From Gammaproteobacteria bacterium (GTDB lineage Bacteria > Pseudomonadota > Gammaproteobacteria > DSM-16500): a DNA stretch of 44,840 bases. Location of the stretch: NCBI GenBank assembly GCA_021323555.1, contig JAJONP010000005.1, positions 1-44,840 on the forward strand, given 5' to 3'. Shown here in pieces: positions 25,717-35,132 of this stretch (position 1 is the first letter of the stretch; the number at the start of each line of letters is the position of its first letter). The position numbers and the translations under genes are program-made. The notes beneath the pieces were generated by a model. That model worked only from the letters and a program-made list of their open reading frames with translations. It did not search any database and had not been told where the DNA came from.

Positions 25717-26758
25717 AATTAAAACTTTTTTATTACTTTTATCAATAGTTGCTATTTACATAGCATTTGATGTCAGCTGTTTTTTATTAGATCGTTACGG
25801 TAGAAGTTATAATGAAAAATATTTCTATTTTGCAAATGACGCAAAAGGCAAAAAACATTTAATGCGATATTTATACCCAAAATCTACGCCTAAAATTATT
25901 TTCGTAGGAAATTCATTTACAAAAGAACATGTGAGTACAGCCATTTTCCACAAAAATGGCATTAAAATTTTTAATTATGGTATAGAAGGTTATTTTATTG
26001 CGCAATATCCAAAAATGATAGAAAATGCGCTTAAATTCCACCCTAAAATAATAGCCTTATCGATGCAGGCGCCTGAATTATATAGCCCCTTTTCACATTT
26101 TTATGTTGATTATAACCACGATTCAGATATCCCCTTAAGTAATATATTTTTTCTTGGTTCTCATTCGACTGGATCAGAATCACTTTTATATGCCTTAAAA
26201 TTATTAATGTCATATTTTAAAACTTTGGATTATTTTGCAACTAAAGGACATATCATCCAAGATCATATAAAAGATACCTTTTGGGGTAAAACAAAGCTAT
26301 TTAAATTCTCACCGCTTCCTCCCTTAAATTTATCTTTAGACTGTGATTTTGACATGCATGCACATCCTATCCCGTTCCGCAATTGCGGGAATGGAGATGG
26401 TGTTCTAATTGGTAAAACAGATAAAACTAACATGTCCTTTTATCGAGAAGATAAGGAATTAGACAAAAATAAGCTGAATTACCAGTTTGTGGAAATCCTC
26501 AACAGTATATTTGCAAAAATAAAACAAGCAGGGATTAAACCCATGTTAATTTTAATTCCTACATTTGCTCATTATAAATTAGATGAAACAATGCTTTCTG
26601 CGCTTATTGATGCAGATATTATTAATCTATCAAACTTACGCCTTCATACTAACGCGTGGCATGATTATGGACACTATAATGTCCGAGGAAGAAAAGAATA
26701 CACTGAAGCATTAGTTAAAAAATTTAAGTTATTGTTAGATAATGTAAATAATCGATAG
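25691..26758 (+). CDS. SGNH/DltD-like partner of the MBOAT acyltransferase
   Basis: 355 residues with one N-terminal membrane segment (about 10-30) and an otherwise periplasmic domain. The SGNH-type catalytic residues are visible: Ser75 in VGNSFT and the Asp325-x-x-His328 pair in HDYGHYN. MBOAT proteins of the AlgI/DltB type work with such a protein to put O-acyl groups on polysaccharide, and the 26-base gene overlap supports coupled expression. The substrate is likely the exported glycan (inference). Confidence 0.8.
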   Translation: MNLYTFNFKIKTFLLLLSIVAIYIAFDVSCFLLDRYGRSYNEKYFYFANDAKGKKHLMRYLYPKSTPKIIFVGNSFTKEHVSTAIFHKNGIKIFNYGIEGYFIAQYPKMIENALKFHPKIIALSMQAPELYSPFSHFYVDYNHDSDIPLSNIFFLGSHSTGSESLLYALKLLMSYFKTLDYFATKGHIIQDHIKDTFWGKTKLFKFSPLPPLNLSLDCDFDMHAHPIPFRNCGNGDGVLIGKTDKTNMSFYREDKELDKNKLNYQFVEILNSIFAKIKQAGIKPMLILIPTFAHYKLDETMLSALIDADIINLSNLRLHTNAWHDYGHYNVRGRKEYTEALVKKFKLLLDNVNNR

Positions 26759-26875
26759 AAGGAGTACAATGAGCTGGTTCGCTTGACAGCAACTGCCCTC
26801 ATTAGAATGAGTTTGCAAGACGGCAGCTAAGTAACCTATTTTATCTGCTTGTTTTTTAAATAAAATGAGTGAAGT
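26759..26875 (+). other. Intergenic region with an isolated strong ribosome binding site
   Basis: AAGGAG at the left edge is ideally spaced before an ATG at 26769, but that frame stops after five codons (MSWFA). It may be the start of a gene lost to a frameshift. CTCATTAGAATGAG at about 26799-26812 is a small palindrome. No promoter or RNA gene is assigned. Confidence 0.3.
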
Positions 26876-27295
26876 ATGATTGCATGTAAAAAAATAAAAT
26901 TAATATCTGTTATTTTTTCTTTGATATTGTTATTTGCTGCCTATGATCTTACAGTATTAGCAAAAAATCCCAATGCTAATTTATTTAATGTTCTTGTCAA
27001 TGATGGCCATCGGGTAGATGAAAGTTACTCCTATATAGCAGGCGTTGAAAAACCATCAATTTATGATCCTTATCTCTTCGAACATAAAAATGATTTAACT
27101 TTACGGCCTCCTTTGCCCCATTTCATATTTAAAGCTATTTATTATCTTTGTTACAAGCATATAAATGTTGCTATCATGACAGCCCATACTCTTCCCCCTA
27201 TTGTCTCAGCAGTTCTTTTATTTCTTTTAGCTTTTACAATTTTGAAACGAAAGGATTTTGCATCATTCGCTACCCTTTTGAGTATTAGCTTATGA
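26876..27295 (+). pseudogene. Truncated N-terminus of a GT-C membrane glycosyltransferase
   Basis: 139 residues: one membrane segment at about 8-28, then a periplasmic loop with the Asp/Glu pair DESYSY and TLRPPLPHFIFKAIYY, then a second membrane segment at about 105-128. This is the beginning of PMT/ArnT-like (GT39 or GT-C) lipid-linked sugar transferases, which are normally about 450-550 residues. The frame stops at 27293 after LLSISL. What follows has no further membrane coding, so the gene is a remnant or a very short relative. Confidence 0.65.
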
Positions 27296-27302
27296 TAAAT
27301 TT

Positions 27303-27437
27303 ATGAAGTTAGATAAATGTTCATCCTTAAAAAATTATAAAGTTAACTTTATTAGGATTGATAGTAATAATCCCCCTAAGAATCTTGAACAATGCACTCA
27401 TCTATATTCAAAAGATTTATTACAAGTTATTAATTAA
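27303..27437 (+). other. 44-codon open frame, possible C-terminal gene scrap
   Basis: Starts MKLDKCSSLKNYKV and ends CTHLYSKDLLQVIN. No ribosome binding site and no homology I recognise. It begins 7 bases after the truncated GT-C frame and may be the surviving 3' end of that gene after a large internal deletion. Low confidence. Confidence 0.3.
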
Positions 27438-27440
27438 TAC

Positions 27441-29102
27441 TTATTCTATTTGAAATATAGATAAACCCTTGTCATGGAAGCGTAATTTTAAATGCTCAAA
27501 GCGTTTATCAACGCATTCATTCGGTAAGATTGCCCATTGCAAAGCATATTTTTTGGCTGCTGCTTTCAATCGTTCGCCTGTCAGGATTCGACAATAAAAG
27601 CCGCCAGGACCACCCTCACGCCATTCAGTATAAGAACCATAAAGAAAGTTCTTCCGAATGGTATTTTCTTTTAAGTACTGATCAGAAAAAGCAATAGCAT
27701 TTGCATAATAAACAGCACGCTTACCCACAATAGGTATTGAAATAAATAACTCAGAGTCACTCAGTGGCACGGCAAATACATCAGTGGTTTTTGTATGCTG
27801 CTGTATCCAGTTATACATGGCTGGATGTTTGTTATAAAGTATCGCTTTAGGGTCATCCTTCCATCTCAAACTAAAAACGGTCAGTAAAATACCAGTGCTA
27901 ATAAGTACACAAAGCAAAATATATTTACTTAAGCGGGTAAAATGCCTGATGTTAAAAAAAGAGTGAGGCAGCCATTTAGCTAGGAAGTAAGCAATGGTTC
28001 CTGATGATATCAGCGCTACCATATAGTAGCCAAACTGAGTAAACCGAATGGGTCCTAAAATGACTATTTCCCGCATTGGGATGTACTTAACAAATATAAT
28101 TTGTGCTGCAATCGCCATCAAATAAGCAACTCCATAGACAAAGGCCAGCCAGGCAAGGCGATATTGCTTTGATATAAAAGAAATGCAAAAGCCAGCAAAT
28201 AAGAAGCCAGTTATCATCTTGGTGGTTTCTTGCCACGGCCACGAACTATATGTGCCAAAAGACTCTGGCGCGTAATGTGCTCTATGAATATAAGGTTCAA
28301 TCACATAATTCATGATAAAAGCGGCATCAGGTAATTTAAATGAAGAAGTAAAGTAATGCTGCAAAATAAATGTCGAGAGGCAAATAATTCCAGCACCAAC
28401 GACACTAAGTCGAATAAATTGCTGCTTTGAAACAGAAGATAATATAAGAAAACAAATCATAAAAATACCCATCGCAGGGTGAACAAGCATAGTTGTGATG
28501 AGTAGCAAAATCGCTAATAATAAATTAAGACGTTGCCCATTAAGTAATAATGTACCACCAATGAAGGCAAAAAATAAACCTAAGCTTTGAGGTGCCGCCC
28601 ATATAGGCAAGGGTCGCCAATTCGCAACAGTAAATACCGTAGCTATCCACCACGTGGGTGCAACCACAGCCCAGCAAAAGAGTAATAAATCTTTAATTGC
28701 GACTTTTCTTTCATCTTTTTCTATACCGAGTGGAATTGAGGAGAGAAAAAAGAATAAGGTCGCTGGCATGAAAATTTTCAAGAAAGCTTTTAAAATATAG
28801 AAAATAGTATAGTAACCTGTGTGAAACCAGGTTGCAAAATACATAATGATCTCACCAAATATCATCCTGGGTGAAAGTTCATGACTGGTATTGGTAAAAA
28901 AATCATTAGGTAAAAAGTGGGGGTTAAGTGCGCGTTCAAAATAAACCATCATATCAACTGCTGGCCATTCAAATGCAGTCGGACTCAATAATAATGGCTC
29001 TGGACTTTTGATAAAGATAAAATGAATAAAAGACCAGATGACAAGTAAAAAAGCAAACAAGTAACGAAAAAAATAGCTGGAATTTAAATTGTTTTTTACC
29101 AT
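27441..29102 (-). CDS. Polytopic membrane protein, GT-C-like
   Basis: 553 residues with roughly 10-12 membrane segments between about 10 and 400, then a soluble C-terminal domain (about 410-553) that includes WIQQHTKTTDVFAVPLSD and GKRAVYY. This arrangement is that of GT-C-type lipid-linked sugar transferases and DUF6798-like relatives. An early Asp in the first periplasmic loop (FEWPAVDMMVYFE) could be the catalytic acid. It probably transfers a sugar from polyprenyl phosphate on the periplasmic face. It stands alone on its strand, convergent with the truncated GT-C frame. Specific function unknown. Confidence 0.65.
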   Translation of the reverse strand: MVKNNLNSSYFFRYLFAFLLVIWSFIHFIFIKSPEPLLLSPTAFEWPAVDMMVYFERALNPHFLPNDFFTNTSHELSPRMIFGEIIMYFATWFHTGYYTIFYILKAFLKIFMPATLFFFLSSIPLGIEKDERKVAIKDLLLFCWAVVAPTWWIATVFTVANWRPLPIWAAPQSLGLFFAFIGGTLLLNGQRLNLLLAILLLITTMLVHPAMGIFMICFLILSSVSKQQFIRLSVVGAGIICLSTFILQHYFTSSFKLPDAAFIMNYVIEPYIHRAHYAPESFGTYSSWPWQETTKMITGFLFAGFCISFISKQYRLAWLAFVYGVAYLMAIAAQIIFVKYIPMREIVILGPIRFTQFGYYMVALISSGTIAYFLAKWLPHSFFNIRHFTRLSKYILLCVLISTGILLTVFSLRWKDDPKAILYNKHPAMYNWIQQHTKTTDVFAVPLSDSELFISIPIVGKRAVYYANAIAFSDQYLKENTIRKNFLYGSYTEWREGGPGGFYCRILTGERLKAAAKKYALQWAILPNECVDKRFEHLKLRFHDKGLSIFQIE

Positions 29103-29616
29103 TATTTTCCCTACAATGAGTTAAATTCTAATTCATTAGCAACGCTTGCTAATTTAGCAATCAAGCATATTTGACACAATAACTATTGTCAATCATTGCC
29201 TGTAAGCGCATTTTATCCACGTTGCTTTTATAGATAGATTATAAAATTAAAAAATGGATATAATTTTAAGGCCAGGAATGAAACATTTTTTTAGAAAGCT
29301 GGTAAGTAAATCATTAGGCTGCATTGGAATGGCTAGACCTATTCTTTTTCCTTTGAATGAGGATAGCAGACTAATCATTTTACTTAAAAACCTTAATCTT
29401 ATTTATAAAATAGGGTTGGATTTTACAGACAATATAGAAAAATATAATACTTCTAACAGATATTATCTTTTATTATCTTTTAATTAAGGTAAAACAGGTT
29501 GAATCCCTTAGCGAAGAGAGCGCAATCATAACTTCAAAGTTATTAGATATATATCATAAGTACAACAACACACATTTAATTTTTGACTTATCAATGGATA
29601 TAATTTCAAGGGAGGG
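29103..29616. other. 514-bp region with no convincing gene
   Basis: A 77-codon frame at 29254-29487 (plus) has no ribosome binding site and no recognised family. Its first 18 bases (ATGGATATAATTTTAAGG) recur with one change at 29594-29611, just before the next gene end, so the stretch is bounded by a short direct repeat. It may be a decayed insertion. No promoter or structured RNA is seen. Confidence 0.4.
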
Positions 29617-30501
29617 TTAGGTTACCAGAGCATTAAAATAATTATTCAGTCTATCGTAAATTGACATAGCCGGCTGCCACCCTAAGGCACGGATTTTCGC
29701 GCTAGGTGCCGTTTTAAATTGGTATTCTGTATCAAGCTGATTGATATGTAATGTACAATTAAAAGTTTTTTCTACCCACTGAGTAATGCTGCTGACTTGT
29801 AAGTCTTCATTCGATCCAACATTAAAAACATCATTCCATTGATTTCGTTGTAAGAGAAATTTAATAGCACTGCTAACATCGTTGACATGGATAAAGTTTA
29901 AAATTGAATGAGGTTGACAGTAAATATCAACTCTATGATTGGATAGAAGTGCTTTTTTATGCTCAAAAATAATATTCTTACTCATGGCTTCACTAATTAA
30001 AATGCTTGGCCGTAAGATAAGATAACTTATATTAAAAAAATGAGAATAACAAGTAACATAACGTTCTGAGTATTGCTTATTTAAGCCATAAAAATTACAA
30101 GGATTTTGAAGAGAATCTTCTGTACGTGTTAAGTTATCTTCAGTGCCATAGACTTCTATGCTAGAGATATATATTACTTTTGCATTAAATGCGCGCGCTA
30201 ATTCTAGAGTAAATAATACCGGACAGAAATTATGAACATGATCCGTGACAGGATCTTTTTGTGACATATAGACAGAAGGAAAACCAGCAGCTGCGATGAT
30301 ATATTTAACATTCCATCCTTTTGATTGAATTAATTCAATAAATTTCTTATCGTAACTGCATTGCATCAAGGAAGGATGCATGTTAGGTTTTCTGGTCAGC
30401 CCTATTACTTTTGTTCCTGTTATACTTTCTATGCCAGAATATAAAACAGACTGTCCTAATAATCCCGTTGCGCCCAGAATAAAAGTAATATCTTTTTTCA
30501 T
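29617..30501 (-). CDS. NAD-dependent nucleotide-sugar epimerase/dehydratase
   Basis: 294-residue extended SDR. Cofactor motif LGATGLLGQS, catalytic Ser in YISSIEVYG, intact Tyr-Lys in FYGLNKQ, and NFIHVNDV for substrate binding. Slightly shorter than average. Unlike the two SDRs at 16-18 kb it keeps a complete active site. Which sugar it acts on is not clear. It lies 47 bases downstream of a GT2 gene on the same strand and is probably expressed from the promoter at 31276-31304. Confidence 0.82.
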   Translation of the reverse strand: MKKDITFILGATGLLGQSVLYSGIESITGTKVIGLTRKPNMHPSLMQCSYDKKFIELIQSKGWNVKYIIAAAGFPSVYMSQKDPVTDHVHNFCPVLFTLELARAFNAKVIYISSIEVYGTEDNLTRTEDSLQNPCNFYGLNKQYSERYVTCYSHFFNISYLILRPSILISEAMSKNIIFEHKKALLSNHRVDIYCQPHSILNFIHVNDVSSAIKFLLQRNQWNDVFNVGSNEDLQVSSITQWVEKTFNCTLHINQLDTEYQFKTAPSAKIRALGWQPAMSIYDRLNNYFNALVT

Positions 30502-30548
30502 CTACCCTCCATTCTAATTATTTTCCTTAGCAGATTTCTATACGTTCG

Positions 30549-31235
30549 TTAATCAATTAAAAATCGTTCCTGGAATATCATAACTAAATGCAACCAACCT
30601 GATTTTATAATGGGATTACTGGATCCTCCTTCCACACGAACTCCCTCCTGCGTTGGAAATTCTATGATACAGTAACCTCTTTTTAAAAATCTGATTGTTT
30701 GCTGGGCTTCCAACATAAAATCTTCTGCATCGGTTGGCGTACTACGTAGGGCTTCTAAACGAAAGCCACGATAGCCATTCCAACAATCAGTCAACTTAGC
30801 ACCAAACATACGATTAATTAAAAAGGTTATAAATTTTAAATAAAATAAGCGATGGATATAATACCAATGCGCCTGTCCTTTATGATACCCACCTTTCGCT
30901 AAGCGTGAAGCAATCACTAAATCAGCACCTTGTTCAAAATACGTAATAAAATTTTGCAAATCATCAGGATTTTCTTCACCATCAGAACTTAAAAAAACGA
31001 GATGCGTACCTGTGGCCTTAGAAGTTGCAAAACGCATGGCAGCACCGCGTCCACCGCTAGCAACAATATATGTGGTAAGCTTCTGAGAAACAAAATAATC
31101 TTTTGAGCCATCCGTGCTGTCACCATCGACTACAAATATTTCATGAAATAAACTGCGATTAATGCGCGGAATAATCGAACGGCTCCCAGCTAAATCATTA
31201 CGATTGAGAATAGCTAAGGTAATTTTAACTGCCAT
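30549..31235 (-). CDS. GT2-family glycosyltransferase (DPM1-like)
   Basis: 228 residues from the ATG at 31235, with AAGAGG about 9 bases upstream; a longer frame from 31304 would run into the promoter. GT-A fold: ITLAILNRND, VVDGDSTDGS and the metal site FLSSDGEENPDD, followed by ADLVIASRLAKGG. Resembles dolichyl/polyprenyl-phosphate mannosyl- or glucosyltransferases, without the membrane segments some carry. It likely makes a polyprenyl-phosphate sugar used by a GT-C membrane protein; the divergent gene at 31408 encodes one. Confidence 0.83.
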   Translation of the reverse strand: MAVKITLAILNRNDLAGSRSIIPRINRSLFHEIFVVDGDSTDGSKDYFVSQKLTTYIVASGGRGAAMRFATSKATGTHLVFLSSDGEENPDDLQNFITYFEQGADLVIASRLAKGGYHKGQAHWYYIHRLFYLKFITFLINRMFGAKLTDCWNGYRGFRLEALRSTPTDAEDFMLEAQQTIRFLKRGYCIIEFPTQEGVRVEGGSSNPIIKSGWLHLVMIFQERFLID

Positions 31236-31275
31236 GAATCTGATCCTCTTAATAGAAAATTTATTGATTTTGCGT

Positions 31276-31304
31276 ATAATATAGCTGGCTTGTAGAAATC
31301 TCAA
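31276..31304 (-). promoter_or_regulatory. Probable sigma70 promoter for the 31235-29617 pair
   Basis: On the minus strand TTGAGA (31304-31299) is followed after 17 bases by TATTAT (31281-31276), 40 bases before the GT2 ATG. A TATAAT on the plus strand at 31275-31280 could serve the divergent gene, but lacks a good -35. Confidence 0.55.
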
Positions 31305-31407
31305 CCAAATTATAGCCGCATACTAGGTTTATTTATTAAGTAGATTATTTTTTTGCAACCCTTTACTATTGCTCATATACATAATAAAAGTCAGGAGCTG
31401 TAAGAAA

Positions 31408-32952
31408 ATGAAGGAAAAGACTGTATTTTGCGGATTTTTCGCTATCTTATTTATGGCTTATTTACCTGTTTTAAGTCACTCCTTTCTGTTTCATGATGAC
31501 TATATAGCTGTGTTATGGAATAGAAATTTTTTAAGCCATTATTATCTTATTCCTAATTTGCAGGAAGGTCGATTTGTCACAGCTCTCCTAAACATAATAG
31601 AAAACTACTGGCTTTATTATAATACCTCCAATGAAATACGCATGGTAAGTGTTCTATTACTATCTTTTATCAGCTATATCAATTACCGTTTTTTTATCAG
31701 TTTAGGCTATGCACGTCTGGCAAGCTTTACCCTGGTAACCTTAATCGCCACCTTACCTCCTTTTCAAGCCACTATTTTTGGCATTACGAGCGGTCAATTT
31801 ATTTTATTTGGAATATTTTTCTCTCAATTTGCTTTCATACAGCTACAAAAAAATCGGAACTACTTAGCGCTTATCTTCCTGGTCCTTGCTCAATGTACTT
31901 ATTATGCAAGCTCTGGTTTTTTTCTTGCTTATTTAATTTTTTATTTGATGTCACCAAATACCTCATTAAATAATCAAACCCTAAGAAAAGCTTTTCATAC
32001 ATTAGGTTTTTATTTAATTACTATTATTATTACTCATATTAGCATTGTTATTACCTTAAAATTATTACATTTTGGCACCTATGCTAAAGACACGGGCAGG
32101 AGCTTAACCGCTATCAATCACAATATCATAGGACAAATCTGGTTTTATATTTCAGAACTTATTCCAAAGACAGCGAGCTTATGGCATATCGAATATACGA
32201 TAGACAAAGCCTCTCTTGTTTCGATCTTGGTATATGGCTTTGTCCTCATAGGAGCAATGCTAGGTTTTTATGGGTTGATAAGAGGCAAAAAAACTAATTC
32301 GGCACCCTCTCATTCTATCCTGACCGTTATCTTAATATTAATCTCTTTGGTAATAACCACAGCACCCATGTTAGCAGCTTTTCCTGGACGGTTTGCTCCC
32401 TATAGAACCCTTATACCGCATATGAGTATTCTATTCTTTTTAAGCTTTTATGGTTCGCTAACTATTTTACATGCATTAACATTTAAGCTATCCGTTCATA
32501 AGCACATAAATTATGTCATAGCAGCTAGCGCTATTATTTCCGCTGCCTATTATAACGCATATATTTTAAATAATTATTTTGTTATTAGCACTCGAGCAGA
32601 AAGAGAATACATACTGAAATTTCTGGATAAAATTAATAACCAAACCAAGTATATTAATATTTATTTACTACGCGATAAAGGCCGTCCTACTTTCTTGCCC
32701 TATCACATTGAAGATGGTTGGGGCATTTCTACTACCTTTTTTGATTGGAGCATACCTTATCTTGTTTCTATTCTTGAAAATAGAGGAGTTAGCATAAAAA
32801 ATTTCGAACTCAAATCGTCTGGACAGGTTTTAATATGGCCAGAAGGTCAAATACATATCCTTACTGAACCAGTAAAAAATTTACCTTCCAATGCAATACT
32901 TATTGATATGCATAAAATGCCAAGTATAACATGGTCACCAAACCTATTTTGA
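31408..32952 (+). CDS. GT-C-like membrane protein (GtrII-like)
   Basis: 514 residues from the ATG at 31408 (AGGAG upstream); a TTG at 31369 is less likely. Ten or more membrane segments, with the first periplasmic loop carrying FLFHDDYIAVLW, the Asp-Asp pair expected of GT-C enzymes, and a soluble C-terminal tail of about 125 residues. Pattern and loop recall GtrII-type O-antigen glucosyltransferases. A related FHDD loop occurs in the protein at 33080. It probably modifies the glycan in the periplasm using the lipid-linked sugar made by the divergent GT2. Confidence 0.65.
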   Translation: MKEKTVFCGFFAILFMAYLPVLSHSFLFHDDYIAVLWNRNFLSHYYLIPNLQEGRFVTALLNIIENYWLYYNTSNEIRMVSVLLLSFISYINYRFFISLGYARLASFTLVTLIATLPPFQATIFGITSGQFILFGIFFSQFAFIQLQKNRNYLALIFLVLAQCTYYASSGFFLAYLIFYLMSPNTSLNNQTLRKAFHTLGFYLITIIITHISIVITLKLLHFGTYAKDTGRSLTAINHNIIGQIWFYISELIPKTASLWHIEYTIDKASLVSILVYGFVLIGAMLGFYGLIRGKKTNSAPSHSILTVILILISLVITTAPMLAAFPGRFAPYRTLIPHMSILFFLSFYGSLTILHALTFKLSVHKHINYVIAASAIISAAYYNAYILNNYFVISTRAEREYILKFLDKINNQTKYINIYLLRDKGRPTFLPYHIEDGWGISTTFFDWSIPYLVSILENRGVSIKNFELKSSGQVLIWPEGQIHILTEPVKNLPSNAILIDMHKMPSITWSPNLF

Positions 32953-33079
32953 ATTAATAAAGAGGCTCAGTCATATTTGTATTATGGGAAGTTTCTGATA
33001 AGGGGTAAACACTTACGAAATTATTTAGCTATTTTATTCATATCAATAATAGTAATGTCCGGTTTAATAGGATATCGCG

Positions 33080-34438
33080 CTAACTTCTCTGGCCATAGAA
33101 TAATTTTATCTGAGCCTGCTGTAAATAACTTTCCCGATAATAAATCTTCGTCCCTTCCTCCAATTTTTTAGTAACAGCACGAACGCTCTCACGAAAATAC
33201 TCATATTCTTTGTGTAATGGATAAGCGTAATAATAAGCAACGTTGTAATACGTCGTAAAACTGGCCCAACAGATAAGTAAGATAGAAAGAAAAAGAAAAA
33301 CTATACCGCTATATTTTTTAAATACTATTTTTAGGATGGTTTGTAGAGAAAATAGCGTATATAAAACTAAAATAGTGCTAATAGCAATCAATATTCGATG
33401 ATTAGTAGCTGATTCTGAAATAATTAAATTAGGGATAAAAGTAAGAATTACCAGCCCTATACAAATAAAAAATTTTAAGAATATATGTTTGAGTTGTAAT
33501 TGATTTTGGGTCCCTAATTGATATATCTTGATAACGCAAGCAATTGCTATCAGTAGTAAAGAAAAAAATGTTAGGTACATCGAAGGAAAAATTTTCCAAT
33601 CGCTCAACGCTAAAGGTAAGATATCATGCGTTAGCCAATGAAACTTCCCTACTATATCATGCGTAAAATGAGCTCTTGCATCTGTTCTATGCCTCATCGC
33701 CCATAATTTAGGGATAATCATTGCGGCAATAGCAGGTAATCCAACCTTAATGAGATTTAAAAAATAGTCTTTTGTAAATACAGTGTTCTTAAATAAGATG
33801 TACACAGATAAATAAGACCAATACAACATTGCAGCAGGCGGATAAATAAGCAGTGCCATCCCCATCAAAATAAAAACGATAAATAATAATTTTTTTGGAT
33901 GACCTGCCTGTTCAACTGCTTTAACTGAAACCATTAAAGCAATTACAGCAAGGATGCCCGCATATAAATGATAGGCATTCGTAATTTGCGCAATAGGCGT
34001 TTGATAAGGAGTTAATAACCCTATCAAACAAACTGCTAACAGACTACACCCTGCAGTGGCTCCGCATTTTCTTAACCATTGAAAAGCTAAAACGCAATAC
34101 CCTGTTAATACCAACACATTAAATAACCGAATAAATTTACCATCGGCCGTTTCTCCTACGAAATAACCATAAAAACAACGAAGGTAACCCCCAAGCGGCC
34201 TCACCGCTTCATTCCGGAATCCTGACATTTGTCCATAGTCTTTACAATGGTGATGCATTTTCCAAGTTAAATAATGAGGGCCTGAAAAATAATAAAGATC
34301 ATCATGGAATAAATAATCAACATGCAAAACAGGCCAATAGGAAATAAATAGCACTAAGAATATAAATAAAGCCACCCAGCCATAGTTTTTCTTGTTCTTG
34401 AAAAACATGTCTTGGCTAAATTGAATTAACTTATTCAT
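33080..34438 (-). CDS. GT-C-like membrane protein (GtrII-like), second copy type
   Basis: 452 residues, about ten membrane segments. The first periplasmic loop has YLFHDDLYYFSG and, further on, NEAVRPLGGYLRCF, typical of GtrII-like periplasmic sugar transferases. The N-terminal region is similar in plan to the 31408 protein, so the two are probably distant paralogues. It overlaps the GT2 gene upstream by 8 bases, and the pair likely works as a lipid-linked sugar synthase plus transferase. Last gene of the nine-gene minus-strand operon. Confidence 0.68.
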   Translation of the reverse strand: MNKLIQFSQDMFFKNKKNYGWVALFIFLVLFISYWPVLHVDYLFHDDLYYFSGPHYLTWKMHHHCKDYGQMSGFRNEAVRPLGGYLRCFYGYFVGETADGKFIRLFNVLVLTGYCVLAFQWLRKCGATAGCSLLAVCLIGLLTPYQTPIAQITNAYHLYAGILAVIALMVSVKAVEQAGHPKKLLFIVFILMGMALLIYPPAAMLYWSYLSVYILFKNTVFTKDYFLNLIKVGLPAIAAMIIPKLWAMRHRTDARAHFTHDIVGKFHWLTHDILPLALSDWKIFPSMYLTFFSLLLIAIACVIKIYQLGTQNQLQLKHIFLKFFICIGLVILTFIPNLIISESATNHRILIAISTILVLYTLFSLQTILKIVFKKYSGIVFLFLSILLICWASFTTYYNVAYYYAYPLHKEYEYFRESVRAVTKKLEEGTKIYYRESYLQQAQIKLFYGQRS

Positions 34439-35132
34439 GAAGGAGTTTTTTCCTTAATAAATAGCTATATTTAATTGTTCTTATAGAATAACGGATTTTT
34501 GCTTTAAGATTATTAAGATGTGCTTCTCCTGCGACTCGCTTGCCAAAAAATACAGGGAAGCGTTTAACGAAAAATCCTTCTTTTTTCGCTAAATAATACG
34601 CATACAAATCTAATGAAAAATCAGAAGGAGGCTCTTGCCAGCTTTCAAAAAAACTTCTGGGCATAATAGTAGGCTGAGCATTAATGTCCCATAATCTCGT
34701 TTTAAGCAATAGCGAACTCCATACGCTCATTCCCACAGTAAAAAACAAATCTAAAATTGATCGTCCATATCTTTTACCTTTTAAAAATAGTAACTCCTTA
34801 CTTTCCTGGATTAAACCCAATGCCATTAACACATCTGCAGGATCTGTCTGGAGGTCAGCATGAGTCCAGCCAACGTAGTCTCCTTTTGCTTGTTTAAGCC
34901 CACTTAAAATACCAAAACCATATCCTTGGTTTACTTTAACAAGCACACTCTGTGCAAATGTATATCGTGGTAACAACTGCTCTAAAATAGCTTGAGTATG
35001 ATCTGTGGATCCATTATTCACTAAAATAATTTCAACTGAACAGTTTGTAAAAACTTGCGCACACCGTGCAAGCAACGCTGGAATATTTTCTGCTTCGTTG
35101 TAACAAGGGATAACGAGAGATAATAACGTCAC
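34431..35132 (-). CDS. GT2-family polyprenyl-phosphate sugar synthase-like protein
   Basis: 233 residues. LSLVIPCYNEAENIPALL start, nucleotide loop VNNGSTDHT, the DxD-like WTHADLQTDP, and a conserved Gly/Lys-rich KGKRYGRSILD. These are hallmarks of dolichol-phosphate mannose synthase and GtrB-like enzymes; no membrane anchor is evident. It overlaps the dehydrogenase gene by 4 bases and the GtrII-like gene by 8 bases, so the three are made together. Confidence 0.85.
   Translation of the reverse strand: MTLLSLVIPCYNEAENIPALLARCAQVFTNCSVEIILVNNGSTDHTQAILEQLLPRYTFAQSVLVKVNQGYGFGILSGLKQAKGDYVGWTHADLQTDPADVLMALGLIQESKELLFLKGKRYGRSILDLFFTVGMSVWSSLLLKTRLWDINAQPTIMPRSFFESWQEPPSDFSLDLYAYYLAKKEGFFVKRFPVFFGKRVAGEAHLNNLKAKIRYSIRTIKYSYLLRKKLLHE

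Noticed and set aside
29254..29487. 77-codon plus-strand frame
   Set aside because: No ribosome binding site, no recognisable family; kept only as part of the gene-free region.
32977..33171. 64-codon plus-strand frame with one hydrophobic segment
   Set aside because: TTG start with no ribosome binding site and half of it is antisense to the well-supported GtrII-like gene ending at 33080.
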